64,000 nucleotides of DNA from Thermohalobaculum sp951813525 (GTDB lineage: Bacteria > Pseudomonadota > Alphaproteobacteria > Rhodobacterales > Rhodobacteraceae). Shown here piece after piece: positions 35,144 through 44,281 of this stretch. The DNA lies in assembly GCA_951813525.2 (NCBI GenBank), contig CATOTJ020000004.1:1-64000 (forward strand), in the 5' to 3' direction. The translations under genes were made by a program, and so were the position numbers. A model generated the notes under the pieces. The model was not told the origin of the DNA. It made no database searches and worked only from the letters and a program-made list of their open reading frames with translations. Positions within the stretch are counted from its first letter, which is position 1. Every line of letters starts with the position of its first letter.

Positions 35144-35920
35144 TTATCGTATCTCGGCAATCAAGCGTTCTTTGGTCTCGAAATCCGGATAGTTGATCAG
35201 CACCGCGCGATAACGCCCCTTGAAAACGAAAAGACTACCCGCGCCAGCCCCGACTATCCCGCATTTCCCTATCAGCTCTCTTATATCGTCGAGCTTCCCA
35301 GCACCGCCCAAAAATGTCACCGGCACCTGAACATGGCTGGCAACGTTCGCTGCGAACGCGACGTCATAACCCTGCATCATTCCGTCGTGATCGATGAAAT
35401 TGACAACCAATTCGCCGATCCCAGCGGCCTGGAGCCGGCTGATCATGGTGAAGAGATCGCCCTTGACTGCGCGTTTCCCGTTATGGATGAATATATTGTA
35501 CGACTTGTTGATGAGTCTGGTTTTCTTGATGTCGAGAATCACGACTACGCTTTGGGACCCAAGTGCTGTCGCTATCTCGCGAATCAATTCGGGGTTCTCG
35601 AGTGCCGCCGCAGATAGTGCTACTTTCTCGACGCCTAAGTCGATTATCCGACGAGCATGACAGAGAGTTCTTACACCGCCACCATAGGTTAGCGGCATGC
35701 GGCATTCAGCAGCGATATCTCGTATCTTCTTGAAATCCGGTTCCTGGCGCTTGCTAGTCGCGTCAATGTCGATCACCATTATTTCGTCGGCGAGTTTTTC
35801 ATTGAATATCTTTACCGCATTAACTGGATCGCCAACGTATTTTGGATTTTTAAATTGTTGGGTTTTCACTAGGCCACCATCCTGGATCAGCAGGCAGGGA
35901 ATAATTCGAGGCCTCAGCAT
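35144..35920 (-). CDS. HisF paralogue for sugar amidination (not histidine synthesis)
   Basis: A 258-residue HisF-like (beta-alpha)8 barrel, started at the ATG at 35920 (MLRPRIIPCLLIQDGG). The conserved CLDV of true HisF, whose Asp is a cyclase catalytic residue, is CLLI here, while the second Asp (VVILDIKK) remains. Such proteins occur beside WbpG in P. aeruginosa O-antigen loci, where HisF/HisH deliver ammonia for making an acetamidino group. Its start overlaps hisH by 7 bp. Last gene of the leftward cluster. Confidence 0.88.
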   Translation of the reverse strand: MLRPRIIPCLLIQDGGLVKTQQFKNPKYVGDPVNAVKIFNEKLADEIMVIDIDATSKRQEPDFKKIRDIAAECRMPLTYGGGVRTLCHARRIIDLGVEKVALSAAALENPELIREIATALGSQSVVVILDIKKTRLINKSYNIFIHNGKRAVKGDLFTMISRLQAAGIGELVVNFIDHDGMMQGYDVAFAANVASHVQVPVTFLGGAGKLDDIRELIGKCGIVGAGAGSLFVFKGRYRAVLINYPDFETKERLIAEIR

Positions 35921-36540
35921 CGGGATGCCCCCGCAAAATTGCACAAAAGGCGCACACCCCAGTGGTGTCCTTTCTCCGGATGAAACTGGACTCCGCACAC
36001 GTTGTCTTTGCGCAAAGCGCAACAGAAACTGTGTCTGTATATACTGGAGGCAATGATGCTAGCATCTGATGCTGGCTGCACATAGTAGCTATGCAGGAAA
36101 TAGAAGCGGGCGTCCGTTTCCAAGTCCGTGAAGAGTGGCTCACCGGCAACTGGTGTCACGTCGTTCCATCCCATGTGCGGCGTGGGAAGGTTGTTGCTGA
36201 AAGGGATCGTATTGAGATGGCGCACCTGGGCGTCGACCCATCCGAGGCCAGGCAGATTGCCCTCGTCGCTGCCATTGGCCATCATCTGCATACCGACGCA
36301 GATACCAAGTACCGGTATTCCTTGCTGGAGCACGAGATGATCGACGGGGTCGCGCAATCCACTGTCGCTGAACATCTTCATTGCAAAGTCGAAGGCACCG
36401 ACACCGGGCAGGATCAGGCGTTCCGCGCCATCAAGTTGGTCTGGTGATGAGGCCCGGCGCACAGGCACATTGTTACGCTTGTAGAGTTCCTCGAAAGCCC
36501 CGACATTCCCGAGCCCATAGTCCAGGATGACAGTTGTCAT
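35914..36540 (-). CDS. HisH paralogue, glutamine amidotransferase for sugar amidination
   Basis: A 208-residue class I glutaminase: nucleophile Cys in LGICVGMQMM near residue 82, catalytic His-Glu in VQFHPEKGHHWG near 185, and the N-terminus ILDYGLGNVGAFEE typical of HisH. It would feed ammonia through the HisF barrel to WbpG. It overlaps wbpG by 4 bp (ATGA). The absence of other histidine genes and the neighbour WbpG argue against a role in histidine synthesis. Confidence 0.9.
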   Translation of the reverse strand: MTTVILDYGLGNVGAFEELYKRNNVPVRRASSPDQLDGAERLILPGVGAFDFAMKMFSDSGLRDPVDHLVLQQGIPVLGICVGMQMMANGSDEGNLPGLGWVDAQVRHLNTIPFSNNLPTPHMGWNDVTPVAGEPLFTDLETDARFYFLHSYYVQPASDASIIASSIYRHSFCCALRKDNVCGVQFHPEKGHHWGVRLLCNFAGASRC

Positions 36541-37670
36541 CGAATGATCGCTCTTTGTACGCCGATTGCGCGCAGCACCCTGGTCCCCAGATCAATCATG
36601 CCTATCGCATTCTTATAGTCACGGTAGGTCTTGTTCGGGCCATTCTGGAGGTCCTTAAGTTCCAGGGAGGTTATGCCGAGCTTGGTAGAGACATATTCGA
36701 AGTCGTTCTTGATGCTGTCATCATCATAGGGCGGCTTGGCAATTTTCTTGAGTGCCTCACTGCGCTCCATCTGGCCGGTCAAGATAAGCGACGAAAAATG
36801 TGCGCGCCGTTTGTCGTAGCCGAACTTGGCAGGGAGCCAGTATCCTTCATAAAAGCGGGTGAAGCGGCTCTCGTAATGCTTATGGGGGTAGCGTTCCCAG
36901 CCATAGCGGTCGATCATCAGCTGTATAGCGTCTTCCTTAATATAGGGCATGTAGTTGAGCGGTTTCACGACCCGTATGCCATGCACGTAGCGATACCAGA
37001 CCTTGTAGGTGAAGAGATTGGTCAGAGGGAAGGACTTAAGTGGGCGGTTACCGAAGCGGCGATGGATATCCTTCAACTGCCGCAGGTCGGTCGCATGATA
37101 GTGCCACTCACGCGGTTCCCGCACGCATTCAGTTGAGTAATTCGCCCCAGTCAAAATATAACTAACTTTGTTCTTTGCAGCAAAGTTATATAGCCCGGCA
37201 AAGAACGCATGATCCTGTGGTGTATCAAGATGCGGCACCTGTGCTCTAAAGAAAGCCAGTTGCAAGTCTTTCATTTCTTCCCAGTTTACCACCTCGGTAT
37301 AGAGGTCCAGCCCTAACCCATCGACAAGTGCTTCGATATTGTTCACCGCCTGCTGCGAATTCCAGCCTGCATCGACATGGTACAGCAGGGGACGGAGTCC
37401 GAACACTTCCTTAGCCAAGTAGACCACATAAGAGCTGTCGACACCGCCGGACAAGCCAATCAGGCAGTCGTGATCTTTGCCTTTGCCGTCGCGTTTGATC
37501 CGTTCAACCTGGGCTTCGATTTGAGCGCGCCCGATTTCATCTGTATGCCAGTTTGGCAAAATATTTGAATGATAGTTATTACAGTAATCACACCAATCTC
37601 TGTGGTCGAATACGATGTTCGAGTCCGAGGTATCCATTATACAGTTAGAGCAGATTTTATACTCACGCAT
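36537..37670 (-). CDS. wbpG: N-acetyl sugar amidotransferase WbpG family
   Basis: A 377-residue PP-loop protein: IGLSGGVDSSYVVYLA near residue 74-89 binds ATP, and an N-terminal Cys cluster (CSNCIMDT, WCDYC) probably binds zinc. I start it at the ATG at 37670 (MREYKICSNC). It is thought to convert an acetamido group of a UDP-diacetamido-uronic acid into acetamidino, with ammonia from HisH/HisF. It overlaps the preceding glycosyltransferase by 8 bp. Confidence 0.9.
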   Translation of the reverse strand: MREYKICSNCIMDTSDSNIVFDHRDWCDYCNNYHSNILPNWHTDEIGRAQIEAQVERIKRDGKGKDHDCLIGLSGGVDSSYVVYLAKEVFGLRPLLYHVDAGWNSQQAVNNIEALVDGLGLDLYTEVVNWEEMKDLQLAFFRAQVPHLDTPQDHAFFAGLYNFAAKNKVSYILTGANYSTECVREPREWHYHATDLRQLKDIHRRFGNRPLKSFPLTNLFTYKVWYRYVHGIRVVKPLNYMPYIKEDAIQLMIDRYGWERYPHKHYESRFTRFYEGYWLPAKFGYDKRRAHFSSLILTGQMERSEALKKIAKPPYDDDSIKNDFEYVSTKLGITSLELKDLQNGPNKTYRDYKNAIGMIDLGTRVLRAIGVQRAIIR

Positions 37671-39021
37671 GGTTAGGCTCACTTTTATTTGAGTAAATGA
37701 TTTTACTGGCCAAATCTGAATAGGCAATAGCCTGAGATTCTCGGGTTAGCGTCATGACCTTTTCACCGACGAATGTGGGGGTGCGCACAAAGAAATCCTT
37801 GGAACTTAGGAGCTTCTGAAAGTCCTCAGCACGGTCCGAGATCAGGTGGTTTCCCCCGCATTCGTAGATCAATTTGGCAGCAATAGTTGTAAGTTTAGTA
37901 TGAGCAAGTATCGGCCGACCAGTTCCTAGATACTCGAAAATTTTAGTTGTCAGTACACCACGTGCGCTTGCATTATCTTGGGTTATCGTTCCACAAAATA
38001 GCAAGTAGTCTGCACTATGCATCAGTTCAAGAGCTTCGTGATGCGGAACGGTGGCATTAAAATTTACTATTTCTTCTAGATCTGGGTATTGATTTTTTAT
38101 AAAGACCCGAAATACATCAGAATAACCGTAGAACTCAATTTGGATTTTACAAGCCTTTTCAGGCGAATTTTTCTTTAATATCGATAGGGCCTTGAAGAAT
38201 GCATCCGGCACACGGGGCGGCGTTACGATCCCCGTGTGCCGGATCCGCACCAGATCATCCTCGACTACTCGCGTTGTCAATTTAGCGCGTTCCACTTTTT
38301 CGTGGTCGAACCCGTTCATGATCAGCGCGCAGGGTGTATCCGACATTGCTGCGTAGTAGTCACGCATTGGCGCCGAGATCGCCACCGCCTGATCGGCCCG
38401 CGAAATCAGCCAGCGATCGACTTTGCGTTCCAGCCACTTGGCAAAGCGCGATCCGGGCATTTCCCAGTTGTCGGCGAAGTGGTCCCGATAATCGAAGATT
38501 GCTGGCACCCCATAGCGTTTCTTGACAATCATTGCGCCTAGCAGCATTGTCCAAGGTGGGCAGGATCCGATGACCACATCGGCCTCGCGGAAGGCCTTGT
38601 CCGCACTGGCTGACAGGTTCCGCGACAGCAGGCTCAGGACGAAGGGCACCCGAGGGTCGGGAAGTTGCCCAAACAGCTTCATTACGATGTCCTTAAACCG
38701 ACGCTTCAGACTGCGGCTCTCTGAATAAAGCGGCTCGTGTGGAGCACCGATAGCACGGCTTTCACTATCCCGTCCGCGGCGATCGAGTTCGATCAAGGTC
38801 ACGCCCTCGGGGATTGCCTCGGTTAATTCACCATCCGCCAGCGTCTTGGCCGGGGTGATGACACTAACATGATGGCCCATACGCGCGAAGTACTTCGAGA
38901 GCGCCTCCGCTCGCTTCGCGCCGGAACTGTTCACTGGCGGATAGAGCCGGACGACCATTGCGATCTTCAACGGGCGGGCGGTCTTTGGGGACGGGTGGAT
39001 CATATTGGCCTTCACGGTCAT
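37663..39021 (-). CDS. GT4-family glycosyltransferase
   Basis: A 452-residue GT-B enzyme: N-terminal VVRLYPPVNSSGAKRAEALSKYFARMGHHVSVIT and the C-terminal nucleotide-sugar part with ASARGVLTTKIFEYLGTGRPIL, including the Glu of the EX7E-like motif. Substrates cannot be read from sequence. The 3' half is clearly richer in A/T than genes upstream. It starts with an ATGA overlap on wbpE. Confidence 0.85.
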   Translation of the reverse strand: MTVKANMIHPSPKTARPLKIAMVVRLYPPVNSSGAKRAEALSKYFARMGHHVSVITPAKTLADGELTEAIPEGVTLIELDRRGRDSESRAIGAPHEPLYSESRSLKRRFKDIVMKLFGQLPDPRVPFVLSLLSRNLSASADKAFREADVVIGSCPPWTMLLGAMIVKKRYGVPAIFDYRDHFADNWEMPGSRFAKWLERKVDRWLISRADQAVAISAPMRDYYAAMSDTPCALIMNGFDHEKVERAKLTTRVVEDDLVRIRHTGIVTPPRVPDAFFKALSILKKNSPEKACKIQIEFYGYSDVFRVFIKNQYPDLEEIVNFNATVPHHEALELMHSADYLLFCGTITQDNASARGVLTTKIFEYLGTGRPILAHTKLTTIAAKLIYECGGNHLISDRAEDFQKLLSSKDFFVRTPTFVGEKVMTLTRESQAIAYSDLASKIIYSNKSEPNHA

Positions 39022-40151
39022 AGGGTGTCGTATTCTGCTGCGTCCAGCAGGGCCGCGATCACTCGGTCTTGGGTCTCTACCTCCAGATATGGGTGCATAG
39101 GTAGGCTAAAGACGCGCGCGGCAGCGGCCTCACTTTCAGGCAGGCCAACTGGATCCCGAGGGAAGGCGGCGTAGGCGTTCTGAGCATGGAGCGGGCGCGG
39201 GTAGTAGATTACCGAAGGGATGCCCGCACGTCTCAGCGCACCCATTGCAGCATTGCGGGCTGGAGTGCTGGCCGCCTTGAGTGTGTATTGCGCCCAGATC
39301 GAGCGGCAACCGTTGGGGACGTGCGGCGTTTGGTAGCGGTTGTTCAGGGCTATAGTGTAGCGTGAGGCTATGCGCTGGCGCACTTTGATCTCGTCCGCGT
39401 AGATGGCCAGTTTCTCCAGTAGGATCGCGGCCTGAAGCGTGTCCAGCCGCGAATTCAGGCCAATCCGCTCGTTGTCATATTTGTGCGTGCCCTTGCCGTG
39501 GATGCGGTAGCTCTCCAAAAGCGCTGCCAGTTCGTCGTCGCCGGTAAACAGTGCGCCGCCGTCACCATAGCAGCCCAGCGGCTTGGCCGGAAAGAACGAG
39601 GTCGTGGCGATATCCCCGATCGCGCCTGTCGTGCGCCCGCGATAGGTGGCGCCAAAGCCTTGGGCGCTGTCGGCGATGATCTTCATGTCTTCGGTGCGCG
39701 CGATGGCTTCGATCGTGTCATAATCGGCGGGCAGCCCGAAGAGATCGACGGGAATGACCACGGCGGGCCTCAGCCCCTCGGCCCGAGCGTGCACGATTGC
39801 ACGCTTCAGACTTTCGGGGTCCATGTTGAAGCTGACGGGGTCGGAATCGACAAAGACCGGGGTTGCACCCACGAAGGGCACTACCTCGGCCGTGGCGGCG
39901 AAGGTGAAGCTGGGGCAAAAAACTGCATCCCCCGATCCGGTGCCCAGCGCCATCAGCGCCAGTTGCAGCGCATCTGTCCCGTTTGCGCAGCCCAGCGCGT
40001 GCCGGGCGCCGCAGAACGCCTTCAGCGCCATTTCGAACTCTCTCACCTCCGGGCCCATTATATATGTGCCATGCGCCAGCACGCCCTGGATGCGGGCGTC
40101 AATCCGATCCTTGATGCGGGCCTGTTGCGCGGCGAGATCGATGAACTGCAT
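39018..40151 (-). CDS. wbpE: DegT-family aminotransferase, WbpE/WlbC type
   Basis: A 377-residue PLP enzyme with the Schiff-base Lys in TTSFFPAKPLGCYGDGGAL (near residue 185) and cofactor residues in ADSAQGFGATYRG. It transaminates UDP-2-acetamido-3-keto-glucuronic acid to the 3-amino sugar, with glutamate as donor. It lies in the order wbpA-wbpB-wbpD-wbpE; start overlaps the wbpD stop by 1 bp. Confidence 0.92.
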   Translation of the reverse strand: MQFIDLAAQQARIKDRIDARIQGVLAHGTYIMGPEVREFEMALKAFCGARHALGCANGTDALQLALMALGTGSGDAVFCPSFTFAATAEVVPFVGATPVFVDSDPVSFNMDPESLKRAIVHARAEGLRPAVVIPVDLFGLPADYDTIEAIARTEDMKIIADSAQGFGATYRGRTTGAIGDIATTSFFPAKPLGCYGDGGALFTGDDELAALLESYRIHGKGTHKYDNERIGLNSRLDTLQAAILLEKLAIYADEIKVRQRIASRYTIALNNRYQTPHVPNGCRSIWAQYTLKAASTPARNAAMGALRRAGIPSVIYYPRPLHAQNAYAAFPRDPVGLPESEAAAARVFSLPMHPYLEVETQDRVIAALLDAAEYDTL

Positions 40152-40738
40152 CAGTTTTCCTCCACCAAGTGCAGGCTGTCCGGACCGGTTTGCACATACC
40201 GCTCGCCCGTACGCGGGCAGATCAGATCGTCGCCCAGACGGTCGCCCGAGCGGCTCACCCAGCCGATCCGCCGGGCCGGCACACCGGCCACCAGAGCAAA
40301 GGCCGGCACGTCCCTGGTCACAACCGCGCCGGCGGCGACCATGCAGTATTCACCCAGGGCATGGCCGCAGACAATGGTGGCGTTGGCCCCGATGGTCGCG
40401 CTGGTGCCAACGGGTGTCTCGGCAAATTCGTCCTTACGCTCGACGCCTGCGCGGGGGGTGGTGACATTAGTGAAGACGCAGGATGGACCGCAAAAGACCC
40501 AGTCGGCCAGAGTCACCCCTTTATAGAGCGCGACATTGTTCTGGATCCGGCAGCCGTCGCCGATGCTCACATCGGGGCCTGCCATCACGTTCTGACCCAG
40601 CAAGCAATCGGCACCGACCGTCGTGTTCGCCAGGACATGGACAAAATGCCAGATCTTGGTGCGCGCGCCGATCCGGGCCGGCGCGTCGACATAGGCGCTT
40701 TCGTGCACGAAGGCTGTGGGGTCGATTCGGTGTTTCAT
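40151..40738 (-). CDS. wbpD: UDP-2-acetamido-3-amino-glucuronate N-acetyltransferase, WbpD/WlbB type
   Basis: A 195-residue left-handed beta-helix enzyme built from hexapeptide repeats (IGARTKIWHFVHVLANTTVG, IGDGCRIQNNVALYKGV, TIGANATIVCGHALGEYCMVAAGAVV). It acetylates the 3-amino group from acetyl-CoA. I use the ATG at 40738 (MKHRIDPTAF). The C-terminal CPRTGERY is the usual tail of the family. It lies 8 bp after wbpB. Confidence 0.92.
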   Translation of the reverse strand: MKHRIDPTAFVHESAYVDAPARIGARTKIWHFVHVLANTTVGADCLLGQNVMAGPDVSIGDGCRIQNNVALYKGVTLADWVFCGPSCVFTNVTTPRAGVERKDEFAETPVGTSATIGANATIVCGHALGEYCMVAAGAVVTRDVPAFALVAGVPARRIGWVSRSGDRLGDDLICPRTGERYVQTGPDSLHLVEEN

Positions 40739-40746
40739 GGCGCCCG

Positions 40747-41697
40747 TCAGGCTGCTGCCAGGATACCGGCCAGCATCGGGTGTTGCTCGCCCTTGCCCAA
40801 TTCCAGCGCACAATTGCGGATATGGCTGACCAGTTCGATCGAGGGTCGGACCGCGTCTAACCCATAGCCGGCCCCGTTCAGGATGTTCTGATAGCTGGCG
40901 GTGTGGAGATCCATGAAGCCGCCGGAAAACTCGATTTCCTCGCCATCCACCGTGATCGAGCGATAGGTCGATTGGCCCGCAGGAGTATGTGGCGGCAGGT
41001 GGGCTCGGTTGATCGACAGGATCCAGCGCACCCGGGCGCGCTCGAATTCCAGGTAACCTGCGGCGCAGTCGGCAGCGCGGTGATGAGCTATATTGGTCTT
41101 CAGCGGGCCAAAGATGAACGACAGCATGTCATAGAAATGCACGCCGATATTGGTGGCGATCCCGCCCGAGCGCTGCTCGAAACCCTTCCACGAGGCATGG
41201 TACCAGGCCCCGCGCGAGGTGAAGTAGCTGAGATCTACATTATAGATCTCGTCGGCTGGGCCGTTCGCCACCTTATCACGGATCGCCAGGATTGCCGGGT
41301 GCAGGCGCAGCTGCAAGATCGAATTAACCTTGCGCCCGGTCTCGACCTCCAGCCGGACCAGATCGTCCAGATCAGGCGGGTTCAGTACCAGCGGCTTCTC
41401 GCAGATCGCGTCCGCGCCTGCGCGCAGCGCAAAGCTGCAATGGGCCTTGTGCAGGTGGTTGGGCGAGCAGATTGCCACATAATCCACCTCCGTCCCGGCC
41501 TGGCGCAGGTCGGCCAGATGGGCGTCGAACTCTTCAAATTTGGTGAAGAAGTAGGCATCGGGGAAATGGCTATCCATGATGCCGACACTGTCGTTGACGT
41601 CGAAGGCCACCGCAAGCCTGCCACCGGTCTCTTTCATCGCTTTCAGGTGGCGGGGTGCAATGTAGCCCGCTGCGCCGATCAATGCGTAATTCGTCAT
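40747..41697 (-). CDS. wbpB: UDP-GlcNAcA 3-dehydrogenase, WbpB/WlbA type
   Basis: A 316-residue Gfo/Idh/MocA oxidoreductase: NAD-binding ALIGAAGYIAPRHLKAM, catalytic Lys in DAICEKPLVLNP near residue 96, and GGIATNIGVHFYDML for the sugar pocket. It oxidises C3 of UDP-N-acetylglucosaminuronic acid. In the known pathway it recycles NADH with 2-oxoglutarate and is coupled to WbpE. Confidence 0.92.
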   Translation of the reverse strand: MTNYALIGAAGYIAPRHLKAMKETGGRLAVAFDVNDSVGIMDSHFPDAYFFTKFEEFDAHLADLRQAGTEVDYVAICSPNHLHKAHCSFALRAGADAICEKPLVLNPPDLDDLVRLEVETGRKVNSILQLRLHPAILAIRDKVANGPADEIYNVDLSYFTSRGAWYHASWKGFEQRSGGIATNIGVHFYDMLSFIFGPLKTNIAHHRAADCAAGYLEFERARVRWILSINRAHLPPHTPAGQSTYRSITVDGEEIEFSGGFMDLHTASYQNILNGAGYGLDAVRPSIELVSHIRNCALELGKGEQHPMLAGILAAA

Positions 41698-41711
41698 AGG
41701 TTCATATTCCG

Positions 41712-43016
41712 TTAGGCGCGCCAGATATTGGGCCTGCTGTCGCGGTACTCGCCGCGGGTGTCAATCAGTATGGCGCTGTGGTCGCGGATCATCGCGTAAT
41801 CGAAGTCACTGTGGTCCGTGAGCAGGACCACGGCATCGTATCCGGCCAGCACCGCGGGCGTCAACTCGACCGAGGAGAGGTCGAAATCATGTTCGCGCAT
41901 CTTTGGGAAGACCGGCACGTTGGGATCAGAATACTGGACCTGCGCACCCCACTCCCGCAACCGTTCCATGACGAAGACCGAGGGGCTTTCGCGCATGTCG
42001 TCCACATCCCGCTTGTAGGCAATTCCCAGCGCCAGCACCTTTGCGCCCTTGAGGCACATCCCGGACTCGTTCAGCGCCTGTACGGTCTTGTCGACGACGT
42101 ATTGCGGCATTGCGGCGTTGATCTCACCAGCGAGCTCGATGAAGCGAGTGTGCAGGCCGAATTCTCGCGCCTTCCAGGTCAGGTAAAAAGGATCGAGCGG
42201 GATGCAGTGCCCGCCGATGCCCGGGCCAGGGTAGTAGGCGGTAAACCCAAAGGGTTTGGTCTTAGCTGCGTCAATCACTTCGAAGATGTCGAGCCCCATG
42301 GCGTCAGCGACAATCTTGAGTTCGTTGACAAGCCCGATGTTGATCGAGCGGTGAATATTTTCGAGCAGCTTTACCATCTCCGCCGCCCGGGTGGAGCTGA
42401 CGGGCACCACCTGGTCGATGAAGGTCGTGTAGAGTGCCGTGCCAGTCTCCAGGCAGGCTGGGCTGTGACCGCCAATTATCTTGGGGATCGTCCGGGTGGT
42501 GAAACGTTCATTCCCAGGATCTTCGCGCTCAGGTGAATAGACGAGGAAGAAGTCCTCGCCCACCGTGAGACCCGCCGCCTTGGCATATGGCCGGAGCACC
42601 TCGTCGGTTGTGCCGGGCCAGGTGGTGCTTTCGAGCACCAGCAGCTGTCCCTTGCGCAGGTGCGGCGCGATCTGGTTCATGGTCGCCTTAACGAAACTGA
42701 GGTCGGGTTCACGTGATTTGTCGAGCGGGGTCGGCACGCAGATGAGCAGGGCGTCGCATTCGCGCGCGCGGGCAAAATCGTCCGTCGCCTCGAACCCGGC
42801 TGCAACCATCGCGGCAATGCTCGCGTCAAGAATATGCTTGATCGGACTTTTGCCCGCGTTCAGCCCAGCATTGCGATGGGCCGCGATGTCGAAGCCGAGG
42901 ACGGGGAAGCCGACCTCGGAGATGCGCAGGGCCAGCGGGATGCCGACGTAGCCTAGCCCGAAGATACCGATCCGTGCGCTGCGCAAGGAAACCTTGTCGA
43001 TGAAGTCGGTGTTCAT
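41712..43016 (-). CDS. wbpA: UDP-N-acetylglucosamine 6-dehydrogenase, WbpA type
   Basis: A UDP-sugar dehydrogenase of 434 residues from the ATG at 43016 (an in-frame ATG at 43031 adds five). NAD-binding IGIFGLGYVGIPLALRI, then STTWPGTTDEV, catalytic Cys in GPGIGGHCIPLDPFYLTWKA, and UDP-binding GIAYKRDVDDMRESPS. The LDPFYLTW context is that of WbpA rather than Ugd. It oxidises UDP-GlcNAc to UDP-GlcNAcA, the first step of the diacetamido-uronic acid branch. 14 bp before wbpB. Confidence 0.93.
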   Translation of the reverse strand: MNTDFIDKVSLRSARIGIFGLGYVGIPLALRISEVGFPVLGFDIAAHRNAGLNAGKSPIKHILDASIAAMVAAGFEATDDFARARECDALLICVPTPLDKSREPDLSFVKATMNQIAPHLRKGQLLVLESTTWPGTTDEVLRPYAKAAGLTVGEDFFLVYSPEREDPGNERFTTRTIPKIIGGHSPACLETGTALYTTFIDQVVPVSSTRAAEMVKLLENIHRSINIGLVNELKIVADAMGLDIFEVIDAAKTKPFGFTAYYPGPGIGGHCIPLDPFYLTWKAREFGLHTRFIELAGEINAAMPQYVVDKTVQALNESGMCLKGAKVLALGIAYKRDVDDMRESPSVFVMERLREWGAQVQYSDPNVPVFPKMREHDFDLSSVELTPAVLAGYDAVVLLTDHSDFDYAMIRDHSAILIDTRGEYRDSRPNIWRA

Positions 43017-43060
43017 GAGATGCTCAGCCATTGTTCTGCTTCATGCGGTGTACGCTTTCT

Positions 43061-44278
43061 TTAGTTGCTATCCTGGCCACCTGCGCGGGCGGGTGGCGAG
43101 AAAGTTTCGAAAAGCCGCAGCCAGCGTGGCAGCAGCACCTTCGCCACGGCTTCGCGCGAGACCCAGTCGTCGAGATGGGAGCGCGAATAGCCCGGGCTTT
43201 CCAGCAAGCCTCGCAGGGCATCCGCGATCGCGACGGGGTCGTCGATGGGTGCGGTCGCACCAAGGGCGTTGCCGGAGAGCCCCTCGGCAATGGCGCTCTC
43301 TGGCTCGACCAGCGCCAGTACGGGCAGCCCCTGTTCTAGGTAGCTCGCGATCTTCGAAGGGTATGCCACACGGTAGAGTCCCTTCTCCAGCGACACCAGC
43401 CCGACGTCAGCGTCCGCGATCAGGGTCCTGGCCTGCGAAAAAGGCAGAAACGGGCCAAACCTGACCTGGTCGTGCGCGCCCCAACGAGCTTTGAGATCGG
43501 GTAGGGCGGTGCCGTCGCCTAGGAAGAAGAGCTCGAGATCGGAGAAGTCCTTGAAGAGCCTTGCAACGCCCTCAGCCAGCTGCGGCAGGTTCTGGAATCG
43601 TCCAAGGTTGCCCGCGAAGATCGCCCGACGCCGCCCCGCCGGTTTGTGTAGCCCGGGCGGCGGGTCCTCGCTTTCTCCGAAGAGGTCGAGTGAGAAGTTG
43701 TTGATGACGTGGATCGGCAGCGCGCCGAGCCCGCGCGCGCGCAGAGTTTCAGCCATGTCGCGCGATAGCACAACGATAGCGGCGCTGCGCCGCAGTGTCT
43801 GGTTGTCAAGCGCGCGCAGGAGCCGTAGGGGCAGACCGCGCCCCAGCGCGCCGCCACTAATCTGCGAGACCTCGGGGTGGATGTCCTGCACGTGGTAGAC
43901 AAAGCGCGCGCCAATGAGTCGCGCAGCGAAGCTCGCGCACCATGCGGCCAATACCGGGGGAAAGGTCGAAGCGGCAACGACATCGGGGCGCAGGCGCAGC
44001 ACCTCGAAGACCAGCGCGAAACAGTAGATTGCAACGTTAGCCAACCGCTTGAGCGGATTCGTCTTCTCGTTTGGAAACACCCATACCCGGCGTACGTGCA
44101 GCGCTCCGAGGCGCTCGCGCCGGGGGCTTTCGCCTACCGACCGGCGGTATGAGGCGACCGAAGAAAAGCTGTGGACCTCGTGGCCCGCCTCGGCCAGCGC
44201 CTCGCCGATGCGCCTGAGCATCACCGCGTACGGGGCCGTATCGGGCCAGAAAAACCTGTGTGTGAGTAGGATTTTCAT
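43061..44278 (-). CDS. GT4-family glycosyltransferase, WbuB/WbjE-like
   Basis: A 405-residue GT-B enzyme with HRFFWPDTAPYAVMLRRIGEALAEAGHEVHSFSS at the N-terminus, donor-site RAIFAGNLGRFQNLPQLAEGV and VSLEKGLYRVAYPSKIASYLEQGLPVLAL. It resembles transferases often linked to L-FucNAc pathways (WbjE, WbuB), fitting fnlABC in the same operon. The acceptor is unknown. It follows the aminotransferase by 3 bp. Confidence 0.85.
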   Translation of the reverse strand: MKILLTHRFFWPDTAPYAVMLRRIGEALAEAGHEVHSFSSVASYRRSVGESPRRERLGALHVRRVWVFPNEKTNPLKRLANVAIYCFALVFEVLRLRPDVVAASTFPPVLAAWCASFAARLIGARFVYHVQDIHPEVSQISGGALGRGLPLRLLRALDNQTLRRSAAIVVLSRDMAETLRARGLGALPIHVINNFSLDLFGESEDPPPGLHKPAGRRRAIFAGNLGRFQNLPQLAEGVARLFKDFSDLELFFLGDGTALPDLKARWGAHDQVRFGPFLPFSQARTLIADADVGLVSLEKGLYRVAYPSKIASYLEQGLPVLALVEPESAIAEGLSGNALGATAPIDDPVAIADALRGLLESPGYSRSHLDDWVSREAVAKVLLPRWLRLFETFSPPARAGGQDSN

Positions 44279-44281
44279 AGG

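Noticed and set aside
35144..36540. Histidine biosynthesis genes hisF and hisH
   Set aside because: The HisF barrel lacks a catalytic Asp, no other his gene is present, and both are coupled to wbpG; the amidination role fits better.
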